Shown: positions 42,700-51,643, counted from the stretch's first letter. The stretch: DNA of 64,000 nt from an uncultured Pseudomonadota bacterium (GCA_949298065.1 CASFUZ010000004.1:98456-162455), one strand, 5' to 3'. The notes: a model not told the origin generated them from the sequence alone. Translations and numbers: made by a program.

Positions 42700-43617
42700 T
42701 TATTCTAATTCCATTATGCTATTGGCAAAATCATGAGCATTAAATTTATCCAAATCATCTATTCCTTCGCCGATGCCGATGAAGTGAATCGGGGTAGGTT
42801 GTTCTTCAGCTACGGCTACCAAAATGCCGCCTTTAGCTGTGCCGTCAAGCTTGGTGATAATCAGCCCCGAAACATCGACCATTTCCTTGAAGGTTTGGAC
42901 TTGTGCCAAAGCGTTTTGTCCCGTGGTGGCATCAATCGTCAATAAGGTGGCGTGTGGGGCTTCAGGAATAACTTTTTTAATAACGCGAATAATCTTTTTA
43001 AGCTCATCCATTAAGCCTGCTTTGTTTTGCAATCTTCCTGCCGTATCAATAAAAACAATATCATCGCCTTGTTTTATGGCTTCGTTCAAACCGTCAAAGC
43101 ACAAGCCTGCGGCATCGCAGCCGTTGGGGCCTTTATAAACTCTGATATCATTCCTTTTGCCCCAGACTTCCAACTGTTCAACGGCGGCGGCGCGGAAGGT
43201 GTCGCCGGCAATGAAGGAAATTTGTTTGCCTTCTTGTTTAAACTTTGCTGCCAGTTTGCCGATTGAGGTGGTTTTGCCTGCGCCGTTAACCCCCACCATC
43301 AGAATAACAAAGGGCTTAATGTTGGTATCTATTGCCAGATTTTGTTCACAAGGTTTGAGAATCGTCTCAATATCTGCGGCCAGTTCGCTTCTGATTTCGG
43401 CAGAAGTTGCGTCTTTGTTTAAGCGCCGCTCGCCAAATTTAGCAATAATCTTGGTGCTGGCTTTGACACCTAAGTCAGAAGTTATCAAAAGCTCTTCCAG
43501 CTCCTCTAAGGTTTGCGAATCTATTTTGCGCTTGGTGAAAATATCACTAATACCCGAGGTGAGTTTGTTTGAAGATTTTTTGAGGCCTAAGCCCAGTTTT
43601 TGAAAAAAATTAGTCAT
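42700..43617 (-). CDS. ftsY: Signal recognition particle receptor FtsY
   Basis: FtsY is the membrane-docking GTPase for SRP. The 305-residue NG form lacks the long acidic A domain. Motifs: G1 GVNGAGKTTSIGKLA (about 113-127), G2 DTFRAAAVEQLEVW, G3 DTAGRLQNK, G4 TKLDGTAKGG, and GIGEGIDDL near the end. It overlaps mtaB by 8 bp; this arrangement is common in alphaproteobacteria. Confidence 0.96.
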   Translation of the reverse strand: MTNFFQKLGLGLKKSSNKLTSGISDIFTKRKIDSQTLEELEELLITSDLGVKASTKIIAKFGERRLNKDATSAEIRSELAADIETILKPCEQNLAIDTNIKPFVILMVGVNGAGKTTSIGKLAAKFKQEGKQISFIAGDTFRAAAVEQLEVWGKRNDIRVYKGPNGCDAAGLCFDGLNEAIKQGDDIVFIDTAGRLQNKAGLMDELKKIIRVIKKVIPEAPHATLLTIDATTGQNALAQVQTFKEMVDVSGLIITKLDGTAKGGILVAVAEEQPTPIHFIGIGEGIDDLDKFNAHDFANSIMELE

Positions 43618-44653
43618 TTATAGGTTCTCCGTGTTCGCGCAAAATGCGGGCGCGCTCTTTGCGAATCTCTACAGGAATTTGCGGCATATTTGCAGCCGGT
43701 GTTCCGGGACGCTCAGAATATGGGAAGACGTGTAGTTTGGTTATTTGGGCTTCATCAACCAGTTTGACCGTATTCATAAAATTTTCATCCGTTTCGGTCG
43801 GAAAACCACAAATAAAGTCAGCGCCGAAAGTGGCTTCCGGACGAACGGCGCGAATGTCGTTACAAAGCTTGATGACATCTTCGCGGCTGTGGCGGCGGCG
43901 CATCTTCTTTAAGACCTGATTATCGCCGGACTGAACGGAAAGATGAAAATGCGGATGAATGTTTTTATATTTACCAACCAGAGCGATAAAATCCTTATCT
44001 ATAGCGGCAGGGTCCAGAGAGCCAAACTGCAGGGAAGGGAGATCCGGTATTTGCTCCAAAATATGAGCAACCAAGCCGCTGAAAGATGGTTTGTAAGAGC
44101 AGGCATCTACACCAGTTAGGCAAATCTCCTTAAAACCTTGCGTCAAAAGCTCTTTAATCTGCTTGATAATATCTTCTTCCTTAACCGAGCGGTTGTTGCC
44201 GCGTGCGTAGGGCACAATACAATAAGCGCAGCGATGGTTGCAACCTTGCTGAATTTGCACAAAAGCTCTATGCCTTCCCTCAAAACCCGTAATCAGGTAG
44301 CGGTCGTAATCATCGTAAGAAAAAATGTCGCCGACAATGGTCTTTTCGCAAATATCTTCGGAGAGATATTTTTCAATCTCGGCTTTCTCCTTATTGCCTA
44401 AAACCAAGTCAACTTCAGGCATGGCGGCAAATTTTTGCGGCGCGATTTGTGCAGCACAGCCGGTAACAATAATGCGTGCATCGGGATTTTCTTTGCGAAG
44501 CTTGCGGATGGTTTGGCGGCATTGGCGTTCGGCCTCGCCGGTTACGGCACAGGTGTTAACGATAATAACATTATCCAGAGCGGCTAGTTTTTCTTTCAAA
44601 ACTTCCGACTCATATGAATTTATGCGACATCCGAGTGTTACGACTTCAACCAT
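43610..44653 (-). CDS. mtaB: tRNA methylthiotransferase MtaB, without TRAM domain
   Basis: MtaB methylthiolates t6A37 of tRNA with a radical SAM mechanism. The 347-residue protein has the N-terminal UPF0004 domain (VEVVTLGCRINSYES, NTCAVTGEAERQ, VTGCAAQ) and the radical SAM motif GCNHRCAYCIVPYARG. It ends right after the SAM barrel (REHGEPIND), whereas family members of 400-430 residues carry a C-terminal TRAM domain. The end overlaps ftsY by 8 bp, so the shortening looks fixed rather than a recent frameshift. Confidence 0.93.
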   Translation of the reverse strand: MVEVVTLGCRINSYESEVLKEKLAALDNVIIVNTCAVTGEAERQCRQTIRKLRKENPDARIIVTGCAAQIAPQKFAAMPEVDLVLGNKEKAEIEKYLSEDICEKTIVGDIFSYDDYDRYLITGFEGRHRAFVQIQQGCNHRCAYCIVPYARGNNRSVKEEDIIKQIKELLTQGFKEICLTGVDACSYKPSFSGLVAHILEQIPDLPSLQFGSLDPAAIDKDFIALVGKYKNIHPHFHLSVQSGDNQVLKKMRRRHSREDVIKLCNDIRAVRPEATFGADFICGFPTETDENFMNTVKLVDEAQITKLHVFPYSERPGTPAANMPQIPVEIRKERARILREHGEPIND

Positions 44654-44693
44654 AAAAAAATCCTCCTCCGCGCAATATAAGGCAAGAGGAGGA
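44654..44693 (-). terminator. Terminator of ldh that contains the mtaB ribosome site
   Basis: On the minus strand TCCTCCTC pairs with GAGGAGGA and is followed by TTTTTTT and the ATG of mtaB. The right arm is also the AGGAGGA Shine-Dalgarno of mtaB. The hairpin can end ldh transcription and hide the mtaB start on read-through transcripts. Confidence 0.75.
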
Positions 44694-44723
44694 GAAAATC
44701 AAACCAGAAATGTGTTATTAAGC

Positions 44724-45689
44724 TTATTTCTGATTTCCGGCCAAATCTTTGTTTACGATTTCAATTGCTTGGTCAGAATATTCCTTAATCTTCTGAGCGC
44801 TGTAACGCAAGTCGTTATGCTCGCTTTCAGAGAGTTTGGGGTAGATTACGCCGTGAATACCGCGTTTGCCGACAACTGTTGGCAAAGAAAGGCAAACATT
44901 CTTAACGCCTTCAACATCGTCATGATGGCTGGAAACCGTTAAAATAGCATATTCGTTGTTGGAGATGGCTTGGCAGATTTGGCACAAAGCACCGGCAATG
45001 CCGTAATAAGTTGCGCCTTTGCCTTCAATAATCTTATAAGCAGCATTGCGAACGCAATCATCAATCTGAGCCTTAACTTCGGCGGTTAAGGGTTTGTTTT
45101 CCATCAAAGCCAATTCCTCAATCTGAACAGAACCGGCATCGCCGTTTGACCAGATTAAAACTTCGCTATCGCCGTGCTCGCCCAAAACATTGGCGTGAAT
45201 GGATTTTGGAGATACGCCCAAATGATAGCCTAACAATGTGCGGAAACGAGAAGTGTCCAATACCGTACCGCTACCGATAACACGTTCGCGCGGGAAGCCG
45301 GAAAGCTTAATGGCAACTTCGGTCATAATGTCTGCCGGATTTGAAGTGATAATCAAAATGGTGTTTGGTGCGTGTTGCGCGATTTGCGGAATAATGCTTT
45401 CAAAAATTTTGGCATTGCGTCCTAACAAATCAATACGGGTTTCTCCCGGTTTTTGGTTGGCTCCGGCCGTAACAATAACAACTTCTGCACCTTCCAAATC
45501 AGCATAAGTTCCGGCTTTAACCTTATTGGCATAAGCAAAAGGAGCGGCGTGCGCAATATCCATAGCTTCAGCCTGAGCTTTCTTTTCATTCGCATCAATC
45601 AAAACAACTTTGCGAGCAACGCCTCTCATAATCAAGGCAAAAGCTGTTGCTGCACCAACCGAACCGGCACCTATTATTCCTACTTTCAT
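44724..45689 (-). CDS. ldh: L-lactate dehydrogenase
   Basis: A 321-residue NAD-dependent dehydrogenase of the LDH/MDH family. The dinucleotide site GIIGAGSVGAATA begins at residue 4. Substrate-specificity residue in GANQKPGETR is Gln, which selects lactate; malate enzymes have Arg. DTSRFRTLLG and LGEHGDSEV with the catalytic His are intact. ATG 45689 has AAGGAG 8 bp upstream; the frame to 45725 is spurious. It points to fermentative lactate formation or use. The 5' region is the 121-bp tandem repeat. Confidence 0.95.
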   Translation of the reverse strand: MKVGIIGAGSVGAATAFALIMRGVARKVVLIDANEKKAQAEAMDIAHAAPFAYANKVKAGTYADLEGAEVVIVTAGANQKPGETRIDLLGRNAKIFESIIPQIAQHAPNTILIITSNPADIMTEVAIKLSGFPRERVIGSGTVLDTSRFRTLLGYHLGVSPKSIHANVLGEHGDSEVLIWSNGDAGSVQIEELALMENKPLTAEVKAQIDDCVRNAAYKIIEGKGATYYGIAGALCQICQAISNNEYAILTVSSHHDDVEGVKNVCLSLPTVVGKRGIHGVIYPKLSESEHNDLRYSAQKIKEYSDQAIEIVNKDLAGNQK

Positions 45690-45721
45690 TATATATCTCC
45701 TTTTTAAATCTTGTCTGCTGC

Positions 45722-46106
45722 GCATTCAGAGCAATTTTGCGCGGTCTCAAAAAATTCACGTACTTCTTTGTACGCTAGAATTTTTTTCGCCACTGAAATC
45801 ACTCTGACTACATCAGCATCCAAGATTTTGGCTCGGAGCTGCGTATTCAGAGCAATTTTGCGCGGTCTCAAAAAATTCACGTACTTCTTTGTACGCTAGA
45901 ATTTTTTTCGCCGCTGAAATTACTCTGACTACATCAGTATCCAAGATTTTGGTTCGGAGCTCTGCATTCAAAGCAATTTTGTGCGGTCTCAAAAAATTCA
46001 CGTACTTCTTTGTACGCTAAAATTTTTTTCGCCGCTGAAATTACTCTGACTACATCAGCATCCAAGATTTTGTTTTGGAGCTTTGCATTCAGAGCAATTT
46101 TGCTCA
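45722..46106. repeat. 121-bp tandem repeat, three copies and a partial fourth
   Basis: Units start at 45722, 45843 and 45964, and a partial unit starts at 46085, all exactly 121 bp apart and over 90 percent identical by eye. Since 121 is not a multiple of three, the array is not a coding repeat. Each unit holds GTAC-flanked inverted bases (CGTAC-TTCTTT-GTACG). The array begins 33 bp upstream of the ldh start codon, so it lies where the ldh promoter and leader should be. Confidence 0.92.
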
Positions 46107-46187
46107 TTATTCAAATTTGCATTCAGCAATTTAATTTCATTCATTTATATTTCAGGCATAATATAGGGAGAAAATTTTTTTATACAA

Positions 46188-46220
46188 CAAAAAAGGTCAT
46201 CAAAAATGATGACCTTTTTG
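46188..46220 (-). terminator. Intrinsic terminator of the small acidic gene
   Basis: AAAAAAGGTCATC pairs with GATGACCTTTTT around AAAAAT. On the minus strand a T run follows, 18 bp after the gene at 46238-46537. Confidence 0.86.
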
Positions 46221-46237
46221 TAATAATTCTAAATTAC

Positions 46238-46537
46238 TTATTCAACCGGAATGGCATCAGCCGGAATTTCGTCTTCAGAAGGTTCTGCAGCTTCTTCTAT
46301 GGTGATGGCTTCAGCTTCGCTGATGGTTTCTTCGTCAGAAATCGGGTTGCCGTTTTCGTCTACGGCAATATCAGCGTTTTCCTCAACAACGGTTGTCTCT
46401 TCTGCGGCAACCTCTGCCGGAATAACTTCTTCTGCGGCAATAACTTCAGTTGGAACGGTTTGGTTGCCTTGTTTAACAAAGCGACTGATGACCATCAAAG
46501 CGACGATAATTAGAACAATATAAAAAATTTTTTTCAT
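46238..46537 (-). CDS. Small acidic single-pass membrane protein
   Basis: A 99-residue protein with one N-terminal membrane helix (residues 4-19) and a very acidic Ala/Glu/Pro tail (pI clearly low). A terminator follows. The tail is low complexity and probably disordered in the periplasm. No family recognised. The Shine-Dalgarno AAGGT is weak. Confidence 0.7.
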   Translation of the reverse strand: MKKIFYIVLIIVALMVISRFVKQGNQTVPTEVIAAEEVIPAEVAAEETTVVEENADIAVDENGNPISDEETISEAEAITIEEAAEPSEDEIPADAIPVE

Positions 46538-46728
46538 TTGCGTTACCTTAAAACCATAATTTTAACCACATATAATGATTATTTCCTTAACTTAAAATTG
46601 TCAATATTTCGTTCAAAAGAGTGGAAAAACTAAAAATTATCCACTTTTTTAACTGCCTGAAAATATAAGTTTTTTCTTCTTTTTTGCCCCTTTTTGCTTC
46701 ATCTTGAATGCCTCTTTAAAAATAATGC

Positions 46729-46758
46729 TTGTCAAATTATATAAATTTGTGCTAACTA
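46729..46758 (+). promoter_or_regulatory. Probable acpP promoter
   Basis: TTGTCA (46729-46734) and TAACTA (46753-46758) are 18 bp apart, 60 bp before the acpP start codon. Confidence 0.5.
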
Positions 46759-46818
46759 GTCAATCACAGGCCGAGAGGTCTGATAAATTTGTTTTAATAT
46801 TTTTTGAGGTTTATCCAT

Positions 46819-47052
46819 ATGACTGATACAGCTAATCGCGTTAAGAAAATTGTTGCTGAACACCTTGGCGTTGAAGAATCTAAAGTTACTGATACAGCTA
46901 GCTTCATTGATGATTTGGGCGCAGACAGCTTGGATACAGTAGAATTGGTTATGGCTTTTGAAGAAGAATTCGGTTGCGAAATTCCTGATGAAGCTGCTGA
47001 AAAAATTCTGACTGTAAAAGACGCTATCGACTATCTTTCTAAGAACGCATAA
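46819..47052 (+). CDS. acpP: Acyl carrier protein
   Basis: A 77-residue ACP of fatty-acid synthesis: the phosphopantetheine site is [12 protein letters not shown] with Ser in DSL, followed by [16 protein letters not shown] 46819 with TGAGG upstream is the start; the frame upstream to 46804 is spurious. It precedes fabF, as in most bacteria, but a terminator separates them. Confidence 0.97.
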   Translation: MTDTANRVKKIVAEHLGVEESKVTDTASFIDDLGADSLDTVELVMAFEEEFGCEIPDEAAEKILTVKDAIDYLSKNA

Positions 47053-47078
47053 GTCGTACAGGCTTTGTACAATTGATG

Positions 47079-47105
47079 AAACTCGCTTGACTAAGCGAGT
47101 TTTTT
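47079..47105 (+). terminator. Intrinsic terminator after acpP
   Basis: AACTCGCTT pairs with AAGCGAGTT around GACT and is followed by TTTTTT. Part of the transcripts probably read through to fabF. Confidence 0.85.
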
Positions 47106-47179
47106 CATATAAAAAAACGTTAATTGTGCGGATGTTTGAGTATGTCTGCTTTATGGTATAACTTATTCGGAGTTAATTA

Positions 47180-48448
47180 ATGAGAAGAGTTGTTGTTACC
47201 GGACTTGGTATGGTTTCTCCTTTCGGTAGAGGTGTGGATTTTAACTGGAAAAATATTTTGGAAGGGAAATCCGGTATCAGAAAAATTGATAATATTGATT
47301 TGAAAGATATTCCTTGTCAAATCGCCGGTCAGGTACCTTTCGGCAAAGAAGCTAATCAGTTTGATCCGGACACTGTTATGGCTCCCAAAGATCAGAAAAA
47401 GGTTGATAAGTTTATTCTTTACGGTTTGGCTGCAGGCGGCGATGCTATTGAAGATTCCGGCTGGAAACCCGAATCTGATGAAGATCAATTCCGCTCCGGT
47501 GTGATGATGGGTTCCGGTATCGGCGGTTTGCAGACAATTTATGAAAATTCGCTGATTTTTAACGAATCCGGTTGTCATAAAATGTCGCCGTTTTTTATTC
47601 CGGCTTGCTTGATTAATATGGTTTCGGGTAACCTTTCAATCGTCTATAAATATAAAGGGCCGAATCATGCTTGTGTTACCGCTTGTTCTACCGGTACACA
47701 CGCTATCGGCGATGCAATGCGTATTATTGCTATGGGTGATGCTGACGTTATGGTTGCGGGCGGTGCCGAATCTGCGGTTAATGTTTTGTCTTTGGCCGGT
47801 TTCTCTCGTTTGCGCGCGGTTACAACCTCTTTCAATGATGCGCCGGAAAAGGCTTCTCGTCCTTGGGATAAGGAACGCAGCGGTTTTGTTATGGGTGAGG
47901 GCTCAGGAGCTTTGGTTCTGGAAGAGTTGGAGCACGCTAAGGCTCGTGGTGCGAAGATTTATGCCGAAGTGGTCGGTTATGGTATGAGCGGCGATGCTTA
48001 TCATATTACCGCGCCTTCCGGTGATGGTGCATATCGCGCAATGAAGCAGGCTGCGGCTCATGCCAAAGAACATGGTATTGAGCTGAGCGATATCGGCTAT
48101 ATTAACGCGCACGGAACTTCTACCCCGGCCGGTGATGTCGGAGAGGCTTTGGCTGTTGAGCGTTTGTTTGGTGAAGATATGAAGAATGTTTCTATGTCTT
48201 CAACAAAGTCTGCCATCGGGCATTTGCTCGGTGCGGCCGGTGCGGTTGAGGCCGTATTGTCGGTTAAGGCTTTGCAAGACCAAATTTGTCCGCCGACCTT
48301 AAACCTTGAGAATCCGGCGGATGAAGTTGCGCATATGGATTTGGTTCCGTTAAAAGCTAAACCGAAGGCTTTGAAAGCCGTTATGTCCAACTCGTTTGGT
48401 TTCGGCGGTACAAATTCTTCATTAATTTTCAAAAAATACGAAGCTTAG
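47180..48448 (+). CDS. fabF: 3-oxoacyl-ACP synthase II
   Basis: FabF elongates acyl-ACP by condensation with malonyl-ACP. The 422-residue thiolase-fold enzyme has the catalytic Cys in TACSTGTHAIGDA (about 170-182) and histidines in NAHGTSTPAGD (about 310) and SAIGHLLGAAGA (about 347). All three catalytic residues are present. It is followed by mltG 21 bp downstream. Confidence 0.97.
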   Translation: MRRVVVTGLGMVSPFGRGVDFNWKNILEGKSGIRKIDNIDLKDIPCQIAGQVPFGKEANQFDPDTVMAPKDQKKVDKFILYGLAAGGDAIEDSGWKPESDEDQFRSGVMMGSGIGGLQTIYENSLIFNESGCHKMSPFFIPACLINMVSGNLSIVYKYKGPNHACVTACSTGTHAIGDAMRIIAMGDADVMVAGGAESAVNVLSLAGFSRLRAVTTSFNDAPEKASRPWDKERSGFVMGEGSGALVLEELEHAKARGAKIYAEVVGYGMSGDAYHITAPSGDGAYRAMKQAAAHAKEHGIELSDIGYINAHGTSTPAGDVGEALAVERLFGEDMKNVSMSSTKSAIGHLLGAAGAVEAVLSVKALQDQICPPTLNLENPADEVAHMDLVPLKAKPKALKAVMSNSFGFGGTNSSLIFKKYEA

Positions 48449-48469
48449 TTTTTGGGTGGAAAAACACCG

Positions 48470-49426
48470 ATGAAAAAGATTATTGCAATTATTTTGGTGG
48501 TTTTGTCGGTGTATGCCTATTGGCAAGTTAAGGAGTGGATTGCGCAAAGCGGTCCGCTCCTTAGTGTTGTTAATGTGGTTGTGCCCAAGGGTGCATCCTT
48601 GAATATGGTTGCAGCAAGGCTTGAGGAAGCTCAGGTTATTGATAAAGCTTGGTTGTTTAAGATTATGGCCAGAGTGAATGGCTTGGCTAAGCACCTTAAG
48701 GCCGGAGAATATCAGTTTGAGCCCGGAGTTTCCTTAAAGCAAGCGATGGATAAGATTTCTAAAGGCGAAGTCTTTTTGCGCAAAATTACTATTCCCGAAG
48801 GTTTAACCAGCGGGCAGATTATGTATCTGATTGCGACTTATCCGGGGCTGGAAGGCGAGATTGATATTGATGTCAAAGAAGGCGAGCTTTTGCCTGAAAC
48901 TTATAGTTTTGAATTAGGCGCAAGCCGTAACAGCATTATCTTGCAAGCTAAAGCTGCGATGCAGAAAACTTTGGAAGAGGCTTGGGCTGCAAGAGATGGT
49001 GATTTGCCGATTAAAAATATAACTGATTTGCTGACGATGGCTTCCATTATTGAAAAAGAGACGGGAATCGCTGATGAAAGACCTTTGGTGGCTTCGGTTT
49101 TCTTAAACCGTTTGCGCAAAGGAATGAGGCTACAGACAGATCCGACGGTGATTTATGCTATTACGGAAGGCGAAACTTCTTTCGGGCGCAGCTTAAAAAA
49201 GAAAGATTTGAAAATAGACAGCCCTTACAATACTTATCTGAATTATGGTTTGCCTCCGGGGCCGATTTGTAATCCGGGACGCGAAGCGATTATGGCTGCA
49301 GCGCATCCGGCAGAAAGCGATTATTTGTATTTTGTGGCAGATGGCAAAGGTGGTCATAGGTTTGCCAAAAGCTTAAGCGAGCATAATCGGAATGTGAAAA
49401 CTTGGGTTCGTTCTATCAGGAAATAA
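48470..49426 (+). CDS. mltG: Endolytic murein transglycosylase MltG
   Basis: MltG cuts nascent glycan strands in the inner membrane. The 318-residue protein has a membrane anchor (residues 2-19), a LysM-like part (VVPKGASLNMVAARLEEAQVI) and the YceG domain with the catalytic Glu in MASIIEKETGIADER, and QTDPTVIYAIT. ATG 48470 is preferred to the frame beginning at 48452. The gene order fabF-mltG is typical in many bacteria. Confidence 0.95.
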   Translation: MKKIIAIILVVLSVYAYWQVKEWIAQSGPLLSVVNVVVPKGASLNMVAARLEEAQVIDKAWLFKIMARVNGLAKHLKAGEYQFEPGVSLKQAMDKISKGEVFLRKITIPEGLTSGQIMYLIATYPGLEGEIDIDVKEGELLPETYSFELGASRNSIILQAKAAMQKTLEEAWAARDGDLPIKNITDLLTMASIIEKETGIADERPLVASVFLNRLRKGMRLQTDPTVIYAITEGETSFGRSLKKKDLKIDSPYNTYLNYGLPPGPICNPGREAIMAAAHPAESDYLYFVADGKGGHRFAKSLSEHNRNVKTWVRSIRK

Positions 49427-49517
49427 AATTTTAATTTACAATTTAGACAAAAATGTTTATTGTAACGCATATTTATATATAACTATGCGTATTGTATCAT
49501 TTTAAAATTCAATATTT

Positions 49518-49787
49518 ATGAAAATTTTGTTTTTGGTTGTCTGCATTGTTGTGTCGGCAAGTTTGGCTTATTGGATGACTTTAAGAATGTTAAAACTTAA
49601 AAAAGTTCATCCGCGTGTGCCGGCAATGCTATTAAATGTTTTGACTTGTCTATTTATTACGGAAATAGCGGTCATTGTGAATGAAACAACACATCTTGAA
49701 AGCTGGATGTGGACGAATTGGGTAATCGTTGCCGTGGTGTGGTTTATCTATATGTGCGGCAAACATTTAAAAACGAAACAAAAATAA
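49518..49787 (+). CDS. Small membrane protein of unknown function
   Basis: An 89-residue protein with three hydrophobic helices (about 2-22, 38-57 and 66-80). It is 8 bp before the ACP-like gene, so the two probably form an operon. No family recognised. Confidence 0.65.
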   Translation: MKILFLVVCIVVSASLAYWMTLRMLKLKKVHPRVPAMLLNVLTCLFITEIAVIVNETTHLESWMWTNWVIVAVVWFIYMCGKHLKTKQK

Positions 49788-49795
49788 TAATTATT

Positions 49796-50038
49796 ATGAA
49801 CAAGGAAGAAAGAAGAGAGCGACTGAAAGAGTTGCTGATTAAAGAATTTAGAGTGGTAATCGCCAAGTCTGACATCAAGGACGAAACGGAGCTTATTGTG
49901 CTTGGAATTGATTGGTATGATATGCTTTATCTGGCCGAATTGATAGAAGACCAGTTAGATGTTTATCTGCCTCATTGTTGGGAAAAGGATGTTGAAACAT
50001 TTGGGGATTTGGTGAAAGTTGTTGAAGAATTTGCTTAA
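49796..50038 (+). CDS. ACP-like protein lacking the phosphopantetheine serine
   Basis: An 80-residue protein with the ACP four-helix pattern: VVIAKSDIKDETELIVLGIDWYDMLYLAELIEDQLDVYL, then DVETFGDLVKVVEEF. The DSL attachment site is replaced by DWY, so no prosthetic group can be attached. ATG 49796 is the start; the longer upstream frame from 49709 overlaps the membrane-protein gene. It pairs with a small membrane protein upstream. A binding partner that mimics ACP is a possible role. Confidence 0.75.
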   Translation: MNKEERRERLKELLIKEFRVVIAKSDIKDETELIVLGIDWYDMLYLAELIEDQLDVYLPHCWEKDVETFGDLVKVVEEFA

Positions 50039-50046
50039 TGCAAAAA

Positions 50047-50090
50047 AAGAAAAGGTTTTTATCGGTTATGATAAAGACCTTTTTTTGTTT
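50047..50090 (+). terminator. Intrinsic terminator
   Basis: AAAAGGTTTTTATC pairs imperfectly with GATAAAGACCTTTT and a T run follows. It ends the operon of the small membrane protein and the ACP-like protein. Confidence 0.7.
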
Positions 50091-50091
50091 T

Positions 50092-50589
50092 TTAAGCGTT
50101 GCCTTTGGTTTCCATCATCATTGGATAAAGCGCTTGTTTTGGGTCCATGTCTTTGGTCAGCACGACTTTGAAAATCGGGTACATTCTTTCGCATTCTTTG
50201 ATGGCGATGTCTATGATTTGGGAGATTTTGTTTTCAACCATTTCTTCTTCATCATTGATAATAACCGAATGTTTGAAAACCGGCATATTTTGTTCGGTCC
50301 AGTAGGAAAAATGACCGACCCAGAGTTCTTCATTGGCCAGGGCCAAAAGCTCAAAAATCTTGCTGCGGTCCTCAATGGTGCTTTCAATATCCATCAGGCA
50401 AGAAAGGTGAAGGCAACGCATATTTTGTTCCCAAGCAAAGAAGAGAAGCATATTGTTCCATTTGCCCTGAACCTCAACCACAACCTCATTAAGTCCTCTA
50501 CGTTCAAGCTCAAAAGAGCGGGTGCTGAATATGGTTTCAATCATATCAATGGGGTTATTGGGAAGGGCTAAATTCTGTGCCGGATTCAT
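50092..50589 (-). CDS. YbjN domain-containing protein
   Basis: A 165-residue protein of the YbjN (DUF1790) family: helical-beta fold with a sensor-like core (LERRGLNEVVVEVQGKWNNMLLFFAWE, then EELWVGHFSYWTEQNMPVFKHSV). It is related to type III secretion chaperone-like folds. ATG 50589 has GGAG upstream; the frame to 50604 adds five residues. The function of YbjN proteins is unknown. Confidence 0.85.
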   Translation of the reverse strand: MNPAQNLALPNNPIDMIETIFSTRSFELERRGLNEVVVEVQGKWNNMLLFFAWEQNMRCLHLSCLMDIESTIEDRSKIFELLALANEELWVGHFSYWTEQNMPVFKHSVIINDEEEMVENKISQIIDIAIKECERMYPIFKVVLTKDMDPKQALYPMMMETKGNA

Positions 50590-50845
50590 TGTGAACTTCT
50601 CCACCGAAGGGTTAAAATGGTTGCTCGCGTTGTCGTATGAAATCAGATTGCATTACCGAGTCGCAGATTACAATAAATTAAAAAAAGTTTTCCACCTTAT
50701 TTGAAAAATAAAAAAAAACCAAAACAAAAAGTTATTTTAAATCAATCAGTTAATATGCTTCGGTGTAAATTGAAATTTTTTAGGTGTGGATATATTTTTT
50801 TTTGTTAATATAGTTTTAATCTTTAATGCAAAAAGGAAGTTGGAA

Positions 50846-51643
50846 ATGATGACAGGTCTTAATTTTCCGGATATTTCGCCGATTATGTTTTCAGTTGGGC
50901 CGATTGCCATTCGCTGGTATTCCATGGCTTATTTGTTCGGTATTTTAATCGGTTGGTATTTAATCGGGAAGAATGTTAAAAAATATGATTTGGGTTTGAC
51001 CAAAGCTAATATTGAAGATCTGATTTTTTATCTGACTTTGGGTATTATCCTCGGTGGACGTTTGGGCTATGTGCTCTTTTACGGTAAAGGATATTTTTTG
51101 GAAAATCCGCTTCGTATTTTTGCACTTTGGCAAGGCGGAATGTCTTTCCATGGCGGTGTTTTGGGGGTTATTGTCGCTTTGTGGTTCTTTGCGCGAAAAA
51201 TTAACTATAGCTTTTTGCAGATGACGGATTTGGTGGTGCTGTATGCGCCGATAGGTATCTTTTGCGGGCGGATTGCTAATTTTATCAATGATGAACTTTG
51301 GGGCAGAGTTACCGATGTGCCTTGGGCTGTGCGTTTCCCGAGTGGCGGATATTTACCCAGACATCCCTCTCAGCTTTATGAGGCCTTGTTTGAAGGTTTG
51401 GTTATGTTTGCTGTTTTGAACTTTTTGTGGCGTTATGAATGGGTACGCAAACGTCATGGCTTTGTTTCGGCGCTGTTTGTGGCTTTATATGGTGTGTTTC
51501 GGATTGCGATGGAGCAATTTCGGGAGCCGGATGAGCAGATGGGCTTCTTCTTCAACGGAATTACGATGGGACAGATTTTGTCTGTGCCGCTTATCTTGCT
51601 TGGTTTAAGTGTTATGTTTTGGTTGGCAAAGCGGAAAAATTAG
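50846..51643 (+). CDS. lgt: Prolipoprotein diacylglyceryl transferase
   Basis: Lgt attaches diacylglycerol to the cysteine of prolipoproteins. The 265-residue membrane protein has the GRLGYVLFYG segment, the essential His in MSFHGGVLG (about 101) and the signature GRIANFINDELWGR (about 139-152). AAAAGGAAG is 6 bp before ATG 50846; upstream frame is spurious. It matches the several lipoproteins in this window as substrates. Confidence 0.96.
   Translation: MMTGLNFPDISPIMFSVGPIAIRWYSMAYLFGILIGWYLIGKNVKKYDLGLTKANIEDLIFYLTLGIILGGRLGYVLFYGKGYFLENPLRIFALWQGGMSFHGGVLGVIVALWFFARKINYSFLQMTDLVVLYAPIGIFCGRIANFINDELWGRVTDVPWAVRFPSGGYLPRHPSQLYEALFEGLVMFAVLNFLWRYEWVRKRHGFVSALFVALYGVFRIAMEQFREPDEQMGFFFNGITMGQILSVPLILLGLSVMFWLAKRKN

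Noticed and set aside
44724..45689. Malate dehydrogenase
   Set aside because: The specificity residue is Gln in GANQKPGETR, as in lactate dehydrogenase.
45453..46001. Frames of 60-85 residues within the ldh start and the 121-bp repeats
   Set aside because: The repeat period is not a multiple of three and the frames shift between copies; the frames over ldh are antisense shadows.
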